Of a DNA stretch of 64,000 nucleotides, positions 42,045-51,690 are shown piece after piece. The stretch is taken from assembly GCA_030407315.1 (NCBI GenBank), contig JALQPE010000038.1, positions 124,001 through 188,000 on the forward strand. The letters are read 5' to 3'. The position numbers were made by a program, and so were the translations under genes. The notes under the pieces are model-generated. The model did no database searches. It was given only the letters and a program-made list of their open reading frames with translations, and was not told where the DNA came from. This DNA is from Asparagopsis taxiformis (taxonomy: Eukaryota; Rhodophyta; Florideophyceae; Bonnemaisoniales; Bonnemaisoniaceae). Within the stretch, counting starts at the first letter, position 1. Every line of letters starts with the position of its first letter.

Positions 42045-42374
42045 ATGACGCATGCACAGGTTCGCAAGGAGGCCCAAATGGAGCGCACTTCCCTGTTGCG
42101 TCGTGTGAAGGAGGAAGCGGTGAAGGAAGCGTATGAGCGTGAACAGACGGAGCATACAGCGTTGGCGGAACATGCGCAACAATTGCGCGCAAAGCTCGTC
42201 GCTCTCAATGTGCCCCTCGACGAGCCCGATGCGCCCGGAAAGCCGTGCGCGTCGTTCCGCGACGCGATTTTGGCCTGCTATAAGGTGAACGGAAAAAGTA
42301 ACCCGCTCGCTTGTGTGGGTGATGTAGAGGCGTTTACAGAGTGTGCCAAGCAGCTGAGCAGGATTAGTCAGTAG
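42045..42374 (+). CDS. CHCH-domain protein, MICOS subunit Mic19/Mic25-like
   Basis: 109 aa. A highly charged helical N-terminal two-thirds (RRVKEEAVKEAYEREQTEHT) is followed by a twin Cx9C CHCH domain: C68/C78 and C90/C100 (PCASFRDAILACY, PLACVGDVEAFTECAKQL). This order of long coiled helix then CHCH, at this length, is that of Mic19/CHCHD3-like proteins of the mitochondrial cristae-junction (MICOS) complex, which are oxidised by Mia40 on import. Other CHCH proteins cannot be excluded. Confidence 0.68.
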   Translation: MTHAQVRKEAQMERTSLLRRVKEEAVKEAYEREQTEHTALAEHAQQLRAKLVALNVPLDEPDAPGKPCASFRDAILACYKVNGKSNPLACVGDVEAFTECAKQLSRISQ

Positions 42375-42430
42375 CACTTTTTGTATGTACACAACTGAGG
42401 AAATATACAGTTTCTACAGATCTAATAATT

Positions 42431-44141
42431 CTAAGGCAATCCGTCGCTAGTGGTATTCGCATCGTCTGAGTCGGAATACCACACTGTGTGTCTATTAATT
42501 GGAGTTTGCAGCCTGTGAGAAACGTACGCGTTTCGTCTTGACCGCTGTGTAGTGATAGAATTGTCATTTTCAGAGATAGAGTCTTGGTCTCCGAATCTTG
42601 TAGCTTGCGAGTCTTCAGAGTCTGATATTGTGCCGGCCGCATCCAGGAAAGAAAGCTTCTTAGATTCCAAATTTCGGAACGTAGAATGCTTTGAAAGCAC
42701 GCCGCCGATATCACCGAAAGCGGATATCAGTTTCGGCGCACCATAAATGTACAACACTTCTCTGGCAGTGCAGAACTCCGATGGCGGCTGCCCCAATGTC
42801 AGAAGAACAACCACAAGTGTAACGAGCAGACTGAGTGCAATTGAATACAACCAAATCTGGAAAATAGCCGACACTGCCCCAACACCGTTAGTACTACAAA
42901 TGTGGGTTGTAAGGTGGCCGCCGAAGCGTTGTTGAACACCGCATTCGACGTATACAGCCAACGTCTCCTGCATCCACAAAAACGTCTGTCGCCATTGTTC
43001 CAACGGTATCGAGCGCTCGGTGATTGTGCTGATTCCGCTCAGGAACCAATCACTGATTCTGGCGGAGCCCAAGAAAATGTTGAACCTTCTCAACGAGGCG
43101 CTTGCTGATGAGAATCGCGGACATTGCATGTCATTACTGAGAAAGAAATTATTTTGGTATACAGAGGCAGCGTAAACGTGTCCATGTGATTGCTGTCCAT
43201 CGATCACTTGATGAAAAATACTGAGTGAATGACAAAAGTCGCCTGCAGGGTACAAATGACAAAAGTTAGTTCATGCGTAATTCACGTCAAATGCTGATGG
43301 GCATCAAACATGCTCGTTTGCGAAACGTACCTGATGCAACGCCGATCCATGTTGTGACCGCTATGAGACTCCAGCACGCACCGAGCGCGAGCAACAAGAC
43401 CAACAAGACGGCAATTCGAGTGTGGGCGGCATGGGGATCGGATGCGTCGGCGAAAATAGAAAGCAGCATAGCGACGAGGGTGAGGGTCAACACGACGATA
43501 GTAAAGGTAAAGAATCGATTCGAAATTTTGTCGAGGTCATGACCGATATCGCCAAAGTGGTCAAACAGCGCATCCGTGGCATTCATAACCTCTGAGAAGC
43601 CTGCAGAATGACTGTGCAACAAGGTAATAGAATCTGCAGTATCACTATCAGGAGGAGCACCAAAATCGCTAGCCTGATTGGCGATATCATCAACAAAAGC
43701 AACGGGACGATACAACTGCAATGAAATATTCACAGTGGTAGCATGCAGAGCATCATGAGCATTGAGGGTAGATTTGCGCATAGCAAACGCGGCAGCGAAA
43801 GCGAGAGCAATCAAAGTAAGAATAGTGATGTTAAGAAAAGCGGAAAAGAGCAAAAAGCATTTCGCCACGGCATCTCTCCTATCCGGATGGGCATCTGTGG
43901 AGTCATCGGCGCCAGGCACGACGCCACGACGGACGTATGCGTAGATGTTGAACACGAGCAGGACGAGCATGACGAGAGCGCCGGCGACAAAGTAGGGCAC
44001 GCCGAGGCGGAAGACTGCGTCACGATACGGGTGGGAGAGGGAGAAATGTGTGGATTCATTTGTCAGACGCGGGTAGGCGTGAAAGAACCGTGCAGCGAGG
44101 GAGAGGGGCTGAAGGCGTGCGAAATCGGCGGCATGTTCCAT
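42431..44141 (-). CDS. Tweety-like five-TM membrane protein
   Basis: Two exons, 44141-43331 and 43242-42431; 88-nt GTACGT...GCAG intron in phase 1; 540 aa. Five hydrophobic segments: GVPYFVAGALVMLVLLVFNI, CFLLFSAFLNITILTLIALA, FFTFTIVVLTLTLVAMLLSI, IAVLLVLLLALGACWSLIAV, and in exon 2 IFQIWLYSIALSLLVTLVVV. The short motif after TM4, WIGVASGDFC, is close to the conserved (V)-S-x-F/D-F-C of tweety (TTYH) proteins, whose fold also has five TM helices with a long extracellular domain between TM4 and TM5; exon 2 supplies that domain with several Cys. The tail is Ser/Asp-rich. Tweety proteins bind lipid and were once proposed as anion channels. The assignment rests on topology and one motif. Confidence 0.55.
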
Positions 44142-45932
44142 GGCGTGCTAGGGACGTTGGTGGGGATGTGCGGGTCGGGGACGGGTGGTCATGAACGGTG
44201 CGTAATGTGCGGACGTCTGGCGAGTTGAGCGCATTGGGAGGCGATGGGGATCGCATCGACGGCGGGCCATGTTGTATTGGGGGATGGTCGGACGGGTACT
44301 CGTGGAGGGAGGGTGTCGGTGTTGGTTGCTTGAAGGCGTGGAATGTATGCGGGATACGTGTCGAAAGTTGCGTTTGTTGGATAATTATAGCGCGCTTGAC
44401 AGCGTGTTTCCTGTTCCTTGTTTAAATTTATGAGATGAAAACTGGGAATGCAACGGCGCGTGGCGTGGCGTGGCGCAGAGCTGCGCTGCGCAGCCTGTTT
44501 GGTGTATATAAAGTCAAGGCGGCGAGTGGATGCGCTTTGGCGTGCCGGACCACGTAGAGGACATGCGCTTTGCCTTACTGTGATGCGAGCTCGTTGTGGG
44601 GTGAATTATTGAAGATGGCGCGCCTCCTTGAAGCTGAGCGATGCGATGCGGTGCGGTGCTCTTTTTTCGCGCAGCGAATCGTGGGGAAAAACGTGTACGA
44701 TGTTTCACGTCAGCTTGATTGTCCGCACGAGTTGTCGTGCATTGCTTGAGCGATCCCCTGCACAGCGATGAACGATTCATCGCGTCATGCGGCACACGTA
44801 TGAACAAATGGGCCATTGCAGTACAAGTAATCTATTAATTCACACGTCATACACAACGACCAGATTCGTGCCTGTAATTAAAAATATAACATTAATTTAG
44901 TTGTAAGCGCACGAGGACCATGCGTCCAGCAGCTGCTGATTGCCCCCCTTGGCTGAATCGAATTTATGTCCGAGTTTGAAAATCCCGCGCGCAACACCAT
45001 CGATAGATGTCGTGCTGCGCGCTCAACCAAGATGGCCATGGGCCGGCGAATATATGCACCGATGTATATCCGATACCAACTGATGGTGCAAGTGTTGCGG
45101 GCTGCATCTGGCCTGGTGTTGGACGTCTCTATTTCAATCTTCATTATCAGCTAATTTATGCTGTGCAAACACTACTCTTCGCACTAGCTCTGATATGTTT
45201 CACACACGTGAATCTGTCATTGGTTAATGTATCGATGTGCAGATACACGACTCACTGATCGGTTCGGTTCGGTTCGGTATCCGCTCCAGGATATAGAGCG
45301 CCCAACCAGACGTTTGCTGTCTACTACAACTGCTTCGCATCTCGAAACGTACACGTGTATATCTGCTTGAGGGAAAGGTTGCTTCGACGTTCACGACCGA
45401 AAGCGGGCACTTTTGCATCATAGGTCTTACGCTCTCTCTACTATTTAATAAGTACCAGCGAGTGGCGCGGGGAGTAACTGTTGCTCAACAACGTTTGCAC
45501 CAACGCGCTATGTTCAGTGCTGTACATTCCATGCGTCGAGTCGATCTCTCTACCACTGCAGTTGCCCATAAATACGACTCATCACCAATCACTATCATCT
45601 GCTTTGAAAACTACCAAACGTCCAACGAGCTGCTGCCAACATCGTTATTCTTCATCTCACATTTTCAAAATGTTTCTCAAATATTTTCAAGGAATTCAAC
45701 AAATTGATCCCATCGCTTCTATGATCGACGACCGCATCCACGTTCTTTCAGGTTGCGCATACCTCTTTCGCCACCATCCGCGCAATCACTGACAGTCTTC
45801 ACCAGAAGCCCACATCCGCTCCATCAAGCAGCGCTCAACAATTTTTTCAGTCTGTCTGAAAACTACTTGCAGTTATACAAATCCATCCGTGTGCTGAAAC
45901 CGCTGCATATAAACCAACCTTTGCAAACTGTC
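44142..45932. other. Intergenic, ~1.8 kb, with an orphan TATA box
   Basis: 5' flank of the tweety-like gene, then DNA with no recognised gene up to RPA49. Contains GTGTATATAAAG at about 44501-44512 with no ORF behind it, and a short (GGTTC)n run at about 45259-45278. An unrecognised RNA gene is possible. Confidence 0.4.
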
Positions 45933-47261
45933 ATGTCCAAGCGACAGCAGCCCGCTCAACCATTTCCGCCAAATGCTAAAAGAATATGCATTGAAAATGT
46001 CTTTCCATCCGAACATCTCGAGATGCATAACCAAACCACATCTCTCCCCATCCTCCTCACATTTACAAATCATCTCGCCCCGAGCTCAATCCAGGACATG
46101 AACTTGCAATTGGTCAAACGAAAGCCCCCGCCTCATTCCGAAGCTCCGTCCAAGCCCGAGATGCTGGGCATTGTCAAGGGCAAGCAATGGCATGCGCGCA
46201 AAGGGTTCCACGACATGAACTCCGATTATTTCGTCGGCATTCGCAACAAAAAAACCAATACAATCTCTCTCGTGCAAACCGACGGTTTGTATTGTATGCG
46301 ACCGACCGCAAAAAGTCAGGCCGCTCCCGAGGAAGAAGAGGACTCGGATCTTGAGGAAGACAAAAACGAGACCTACCAGGAGAAAAGAAACGCCCTTATC
46401 AAGTTGTTTGGCGGTAGAAAGTCGCAGCAAGTCATGGCAAGGAAGGAGAAGAATAAGATTACCGAAGACAATGTCGACGAAAAGGTGACCGAGCAGCTCG
46501 GTTCCGCCGCTAAAGCAATGAGGAAGAAAGACTCAGAAGAGGGAATTCATCACGGCCGTGCAGAAACAACAGAAAGTCTAGCCCCGCCTCATAACAGCGA
46601 TGCAACCGATCCAGTCGATGCCTATCCACTGGAGGGTCTTATTACTCCCAAGGAAATGACCGCACTTCGAACCGAAGCCGTGTCAATGCTAGAACTAGTT
46701 GCAGGCGACGAGTCGATGTCCACCATGGAGAATCCGGGCTGGGACCCGCTCGTGTGGGATCTATTACAGAACATACTCGCCAAACGCGACATGGACGAAG
46801 AGCTTGTAATTCGTCGAATGCAGGCCGCAATGCATCTGCATTATTTGACCGTCATGGCCAAGTACGCCAAGAGCATTTCCGCGCGCGACCGTCTGCAAAT
46901 GGCGCAGGACATGGCGGTGGATGATGCCATTCTCGAATGTTTACTGGAGCGTTTTTCGGCGCCATTCGGGAACAATCGCGTGCGACGCCAGCGAAATCCT
47001 GCGCTGATTCTCCGCGCTGTCGACCATGCAATACTCATGTACCTCACCGCGTCGGGCTTTGAGAACTGCGCAAAGCTCAACGAGCTCAGCAAGACGCTGT
47101 GCACAAATATCAGAACGCTGCTCACGCAGGCTGTGCAACTGGGATGCAAGGTGCGTAAACCGAAGGGGTCGACGGGTACGGATGCGTATCGATTGACGTT
47201 GGTCACACCGCTAGTATTTCCAGAGGTTCGGAGAAAGGGACGAACGCCGAAAAAATCGTAA
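45933..47261 (+). CDS. RPA49: DNA-directed RNA polymerase I subunit RPA49 (A49)
   Basis: 442 aa from the ATG at 45933; the frame is open further upstream but that part looks like leader sequence. The N-terminal dimerisation-like part contains DYFVGIRNKKTNTISLVQTD. The middle block ALIKLFGGRKSQQVMARKEK matches the family motif F-G-x-(K/R)-K-x-x-(Q/R). The C-terminal tandem winged-helix region contains AAMHLHYLTVMAKYAKSISA, the ILECLLERF block and KLNELSKTLCTNIRTLLTQA. A49 with A34.5 forms a TFIIE/F-like subcomplex of RNA polymerase I that stimulates initiation and elongation of rRNA genes in the nucleolus. The nearby acidic and Lys-rich linker is normal for the family. Converges with the UPF0047 gene, 72 nt between stops. 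Confidence 0.85.
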   Translation: MSKRQQPAQPFPPNAKRICIENVFPSEHLEMHNQTTSLPILLTFTNHLAPSSIQDMNLQLVKRKPPPHSEAPSKPEMLGIVKGKQWHARKGFHDMNSDYFVGIRNKKTNTISLVQTDGLYCMRPTAKSQAAPEEEEDSDLEEDKNETYQEKRNALIKLFGGRKSQQVMARKEKNKITEDNVDEKVTEQLGSAAKAMRKKDSEEGIHHGRAETTESLAPPHNSDATDPVDAYPLEGLITPKEMTALRTEAVSMLELVAGDESMSTMENPGWDPLVWDLLQNILAKRDMDEELVIRRMQAAMHLHYLTVMAKYAKSISARDRLQMAQDMAVDDAILECLLERFSAPFGNNRVRRQRNPALILRAVDHAILMYLTASGFENCAKLNELSKTLCTNIRTLLTQAVQLGCKVRKPKGSTGTDAYRLTLVTPLVFPEVRRKGRTPKKS

Positions 47262-47333
47262 AGCATGTGTTTTGTCTATGCCATTGGCTTTCTACGTACA
47301 TTTAACTGCTAGGCATTCATCATGCGACTCTTC

Positions 47334-48004
47334 TCATGCTGCGCTGCTGCCGTTTATCGTGACTGTGAGCCTTCGCGGTCCGCCGAAGAAGCGGTGCTCT
47401 AGTAACCAGATCCCCTGCCATGTGCCGAACGCCAATCTGCCGTTTGTAATCGGAATGGATAGCGACGTGCTCGTCAGAGAGCTTTTGACGTGACTTGCCA
47501 TGTCGTCCGGTCCTTCTTCGGTGTGTCGAATAGTGGGACAGCCGGGCTCGTTTGCGTCTGGTACGATACGGTTGAGATGGGTTTCCATATCGGCGAGTAC
47601 GTCTGGGTCAGCATTTTCACTGATCGTCCTGTTGGGATGAAGCAGGTAAGTGGCAACGATACGTGTACGTCGTGTTAGTAGATGAATGTGTTGGAATCGC
47701 TTTGTTGTACCGTTAGTTTCTGCGGTCGCAACTTACAAACTCTAAAGTTTAATCACGCGTGATCGCATGACAATTGGAGCATGTCAGAAACAATCGCGAG
47801 TTGCGGTGGGTATTTCGGTGGAGTTGTTCGCATTCAGCGTACCGCAGATGTGTGCATTATGAAAATGTGGCATATGCCAACCTCTATCTGCGAAAGTTCA
47901 TTCCTAACTGCAGAGACGACTTCAGGCGTTACGAGATGACATCCCCTTGGGCGTTGCTTGAGTGTAACCTGCTTTTGCAGCCAAACAGAGGACTTTGTCG
48001 TCAT
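47334..48004 (-). CDS. UPF0047/YjbQ family protein with a 5-nt microexon
   Basis: Three exons: 48004-47843, microexon 47741-47737 (AGTTT), 47628-47334; 153 aa. Introns are 101 nt (GTACGC...TTTAG) and 108 nt (GTAAGT...ACAG). Joining the exons restores the family signature HTSASLTISENADPDV, whose Ser-Leu codons come from AGT + TT/G across the microexon. Other signatures are RGCHLVTPEV, LNRIVPDANEPGCPTIRHTE, GPDDMASHVKSSLTSTSLSI, ITNGRLAFGTWQGIWLLEHR and GGPRRLTVTI. Family length is ~140 aa. The E. coli homolog has reported thiamine-phosphate synthase-like activity; the true function of eukaryotic members is open. Without the microexon the frame breaks, so its identification is well supported. 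Confidence 0.9.
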
Positions 48005-48252
48005 ATTTGTTTCTAAATGATGCTGTGACTGAAGAGATTTACCAATTGCAGTTTGCTTTCCCACGCTGCTGGCTGTGATGGACCGAAAAGAGCGCGTGAC
48101 GTAGAAAGCTGGCTCCGTGCTGGGAGGTTGTGCAACCTCGTCATCTCAGCAGGGAAAAGGCGTTTTGTCCCATGAAAATATGCCTTAAAATACAAAGTTT
48201 TCATCTACTTTATCATTGACTTCTCCGCAGCACTCGCAGTGCCGACCGCGAA

Positions 48253-48646
48253 ATGGCGTGCTCGCGAGATGGTCCAGCACCAGAACAACGGTCTGGAATG
48301 GGGATAGAATCGGATAGCAACAGGCGGGTGGAAGCGGGAATGGTGAATCATGCAGCCAAAGATATCGCTGAATTACTCGCAGAGACAATTGCACTGCAGA
48401 CAGAAATCGAAGGTAGAGTAGCTGATATGTTTTGTCCACTGCATAGTTCTCTGCATTATTCTAACTTTTCTCTACTGATCATGATGACACTGCATCATTC
48501 ACTTTTGCGAACAATCAGATATCCGGAGAGCTCGCCAAGTTGAGAAGCAATATATAAACCGACTGATTGTGCTCGTCTGCTGTCTAATGGTTCTTCAGAC
48601 AATCACCTGTGTTATCATTGCTCGCATTGTGCTATCTTCTGAATAG
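48253..48646 (+). CDS. Small tail-anchored membrane protein
   Basis: Two exons, 48253-48412 and 48519-48646; 106-nt GTAGAG...TCAG intron; 95 aa. The N-terminal part is hydrophilic. A short amphipathic helix (IAELLAETIALQTEIEDIRR) precedes a single C-terminal hydrophobic segment LIVLVCCLMVLQTITCVIIA with a short tail, the layout of tail-anchored proteins. Length and helix-then-anchor order recall SNARE-like proteins, but no SNARE zero-layer residue can be placed and no family is recognised. Its start ATG follows a clean UTR-like stretch. Confidence 0.5.
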
Positions 48647-48706
48647 ACCAGTCTCCTACACAGTGTACCAAACAGCTCAGCAGTAGTTTATTGCAGCATG
48701 TCATGC

Positions 48707-49137
48707 TTATTCTACGCGGACAATTCGAAAGGAGAGCATTCCAACCCAACATACAACGATCCAACGCAATCGCCAAACAGAGAGTATCGCAAATGTCAGA
48801 TACACGCAAACACATGTAAAACAGCCAAAAAGACAAACGCGAATAAACCAACCTGCACGTCTGAGCAATTCCTCCAACGCGGATTCATCACGCGCGCGCT
48901 TCGCATCCACCAATTTCTGGTCGTCATACGTACCCCAAAACCTGGGCACTACGAGCGGAAGCGACAGGCCTACACATGACGGGTCGCAAGAAGGCGCAAA
49001 CAAAATAGTCAGATACGCTGGATACACTTTCGGAGCATGACACTTTACGACACATAGCTGATCTTACCCAACGCTCCGATTACGCATGAGAAACATACGA
49101 CGGGTTCGCGTGCCCATGCATATCGCAATGTTCCCAT
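48707..49137 (-). CDS. Small membrane protein resembling complex I subunit NDUFA3/9.5 kDa
   Basis: Exon 1 49137-49068 and exon 2 from 48969, joined across a 98-nt GTAAGA...GTAG intron. The N-terminus MGTLRYAWAREPVVCFSCVI continues ...ALGLSLPLVVPRFWGTYDDQ: a short soluble stretch with (K/R)EPV, then one membrane segment, then PRFW. This is the pattern of the NDUFA3/fungal 9.5 kDa complex I subunit (W.KEPV...G). A helical DAKRARDESALEELLRRAG segment follows. The frame then stays open to 48707 with extra hydrophobic sequence, which may be read-through of an intron (a GT follows LRRA). The C-terminus is therefore uncertain. Confidence 0.45.
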
Positions 49138-49415
49138 AATGCCACTCATTTTGCGATGAAGTGGATTTTCGGAATCAACACGCAATCACGTTCAGAATTG
49201 GTTTGGCTCTCCAGCCGCCGTGTGTTCTTCTGATCGGGGAGCACGAGGAAGAATCTGGCGATAGTGCTCAAAGCAGACGAGTGCGCAAAAGCAAAGTCGT
49301 GCGTTTTCTCACCACGCAAATTGTGTGTCTCCTTGCAATCAAAGTGGCTGGTCTGCAATGCCGGGGTGAATTGGGATGATGAACGTTGCCAAAATTTGGG
49401 ATAAGATTCGAAATC

Positions 49416-49844
49416 CTAATTTTGGCTCTGGTAGCCTTGAAAGGTGTTCACTTGCTTGTATATATAGACCCTCGAGTTCATCTCCCGGCTAACTCGCAAT
49501 AAACCAAGACGTTTTGGAGCTTTCGGCGCGTTCCGAAAGGTCTTTGAAGTGGTTACGAGACAGTTGAAAAAGCTGGGTGAAGGGGCTTGGAACATACAAA
49601 TGTAGCCTGTTCCATGACAACGGATTATTATCGCCCAAGTAGCCGCGTCATCGACGCCGATGCATTGGGAAAGCTCGTTTTCTTTCTGATGATTCGTGGG
49701 AGGAAAATTTTTCTCAAGATGCAATTGATGGTATAATGGAATACCGTATCTCACGGGGAAAAGCAAGGTTGAGAATTTGACCATGAAGGCGGGAAGTGCA
49801 ATTGCTCTCTTGTCTAGCATGATATCTTGGTGGCGCAACCTCAT
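49416..49844 (-). CDS. Possible hypothetical protein
   Basis: A 142-codon frame starting 16 nt after the ZFPL1 stop on the same strand (MRLRHQDIMLDKRAIALPAF). Composition is balanced, but no family is recognised, and the opposite strand also has open frames here. It might be ZFPL1 3' UTR. Low confidence. Confidence 0.25.
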   Translation of the reverse strand: MRLRHQDIMLDKRAIALPAFMVKFSTLLFPVRYGIPLYHQLHLEKNFPPTNHQKENELSQCIGVDDAATWAIIIRCHGTGYICMFQAPSPSFFNCLVTTSKTFRNAPKAPKRLGLLRVSREMNSRVYIYKQVNTFQGYQSQN

Positions 49845-49860
49845 GTTCTGAAATAACAAG

Positions 49861-51105
49861 TCAAGGCAACTGTTTATTGATTTCTTCTCTAACTGCAACT
49901 GGTTCAGCTTGCTTAACCTGCACTTGTTGGTCATCATTTGGCAACTCATGGTGCACAAAAGCAGGATTAACTCTTACATGCGGCAAATACACACGATCGT
50001 CCAACATTGGCTTTGTAGCAGGGGCAATCTCGGGTTCATCACCAGATCCCAACAGCCATAGCACGACAATGCAGAACACGAAAGTAACTGCGACAAGCAC
50101 CCTTCTCTTATTGTTAAGAACATACCTCTTGACGTCTATCCATCTGCGCCCACCTTGTTTATACGCCTTTCGCACCGATGTCGCCATATTACCTTTCGGC
50201 AAATTTCTGTCCCGTTTCAACGAGGGGCCACTGCTAGATTTCTGAGTTGCGTTTGTCACTGGCGCATGGATTTCCAGACGGGTTTCCATCTGGGTTCCCA
50301 CCGGAGGGACCTGAGAGAGCATTGAGAGCTCATTAAGGGGTGCATCCGTGGGTCGAATCAAATTTGAAGAACTTTTCACAGAAATGGCTGATGAAATAGG
50401 TGTGCTTTCAACATGACAAGTTTGTTGCTGAGACAGCTCTGGGGGCGGCTGTGAGGCCGGTGCGGGTAACGGAGCAATGTTCTGTTTCACGTCGGGTGTT
50501 ACATCGTCGACGATGCTTTCAACAGGTTTGACATGGTGTGCTGCCATTGCTGGAATGCTGTTGAGACGATTCGCAATCGCGGCGGCAATCGGTGAATCAT
50601 CTTGTGCAGAAATCAGTGGAGTGGCACAACCACTCGGACAGTCGGGGCCTGGAGAGTCTGCGAGGCAGGCTGCATGGACAACATCTAAAATGGGAAAATT
50701 GAGGCGCGTTACATGAAAGCAGATGATACTGGTCGTTAGAACGATGCTGACGGTCACAGGTTGTGCAGGTAGAAATGAAGAGCTGGGAATGGGACATACG
50801 CAAACAAATGAGACGGAGATTATCGCCATCTGCATAAAGCTGTGTTCTGCACAAGATGCATTTCGGAGGCCAATCGTACGAACTGTCTTGTACCCACTTT
50901 CTGTACGTGTTTACGACACACTAAATGCGCAGCGAGGCGAAATGCGATGTTAGAAGAGTTGAGAAAGCGGCTGGTGCAATGGGTGGGTGCGTACTCTTTG
51001 GTGCAACTTGGATTTGTTATCAATGAGACAGATGTCGCATACAAACTCCTGATGCACGAAACAGAAATGCTGAGTTTGTGAACGACAGCCTCCGCAACGA
51101 CCCAT
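49861..51105 (-). CDS. ZFPL1: ZFPL1-like Golgi zinc-finger membrane protein
   Basis: Three exons: 51105-50995, 50920-50800, 50684-49861; introns 74 nt (GTACGC...TTTAG) and 115 nt (GTATGT...TTTTAG); 351 aa. The N-terminus MGRCGGCRSQTQHFCFVHQE with C-D-I-C is the B-box-like first zinc region. It is followed by VNTYRKWVQDSSYDWPPKC and a RING-like finger (C58, C61, C76, H78, H81, C84, C93, C97: CILC...LICLHVVHAACL...CPSGC). Spacing matches human ZFPL1 almost residue for residue. A disordered Ser/Pro linker and a C-terminal TM (about 270-290; VLVAVTFVFCIVVLWLLGSG) complete the architecture. Human ZFPL1 is a cis-Golgi integral protein that binds GM130 and maintains Golgi integrity. None of the splice joins is visible as a single ORF. 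Confidence 0.87.
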
Positions 51106-51690
51106 GCTTGGCTTTTGTCGACTTGCTGAACAGTTTCACGAGTTGAACTCTGGTTTACGTTCACACCATGTCGACTGCGTCTGGTTGGACATCGATGACA
51201 ACTCCTTTGCAACAGTCCTGGAGATTGTGGATTGATGACATGCATGCCAACCAATTGGAATGGGACTTGCTGCCTCACTTGAAATTGGCTTTCATGTCGC
51301 TGATCAAAATATTTCATTCATTTTTTCAAGCTTTCTAACATCATACATGCTCATGCCAGCAATGTCATTGAACACGTCGGTCGTCTACAAGCCATCTCAA
51401 CACCGCACTTCTCCCCCCACCGTCCGTCGACATCTAGCTTAAAGTTTGATCACCTCTCCTTTCAAATGGGTACGTTGCACTTCATCGAACTGGAGATGGA
51501 GTACTTTCGATGTATTGCATTCCCACTCCCCCGCTTCGGAAACAATGATTTCAACTGCCAAACTTCAATAAAGCAGCATATATCGGATCGTTTCTATTGT
51601 CTAGTAATCAACCATATACGCAGAGCAGAGTACAGCGTAGCAAATAATTTTCACCAACAACCCATCTCCCTCTCCTTTTCCCGTTTCTAG
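51106..51690. other. 5' flank of ZFPL1 and of the 51.7-kb gene
   Basis: Divergent intergenic region. It probably contains the missing first exon of the gene that starts in the sequence at 51691; a GTACGT at about 51469 is a candidate donor but does not join in phase. Confidence 0.4.

Noticed and set aside
49161..49379. Plus-strand ORF opposite to the ZFPL1/NDUFA3-like gap
   Set aside because: Short, no motif, and a better minus-strand frame nearby; no splice partner found.
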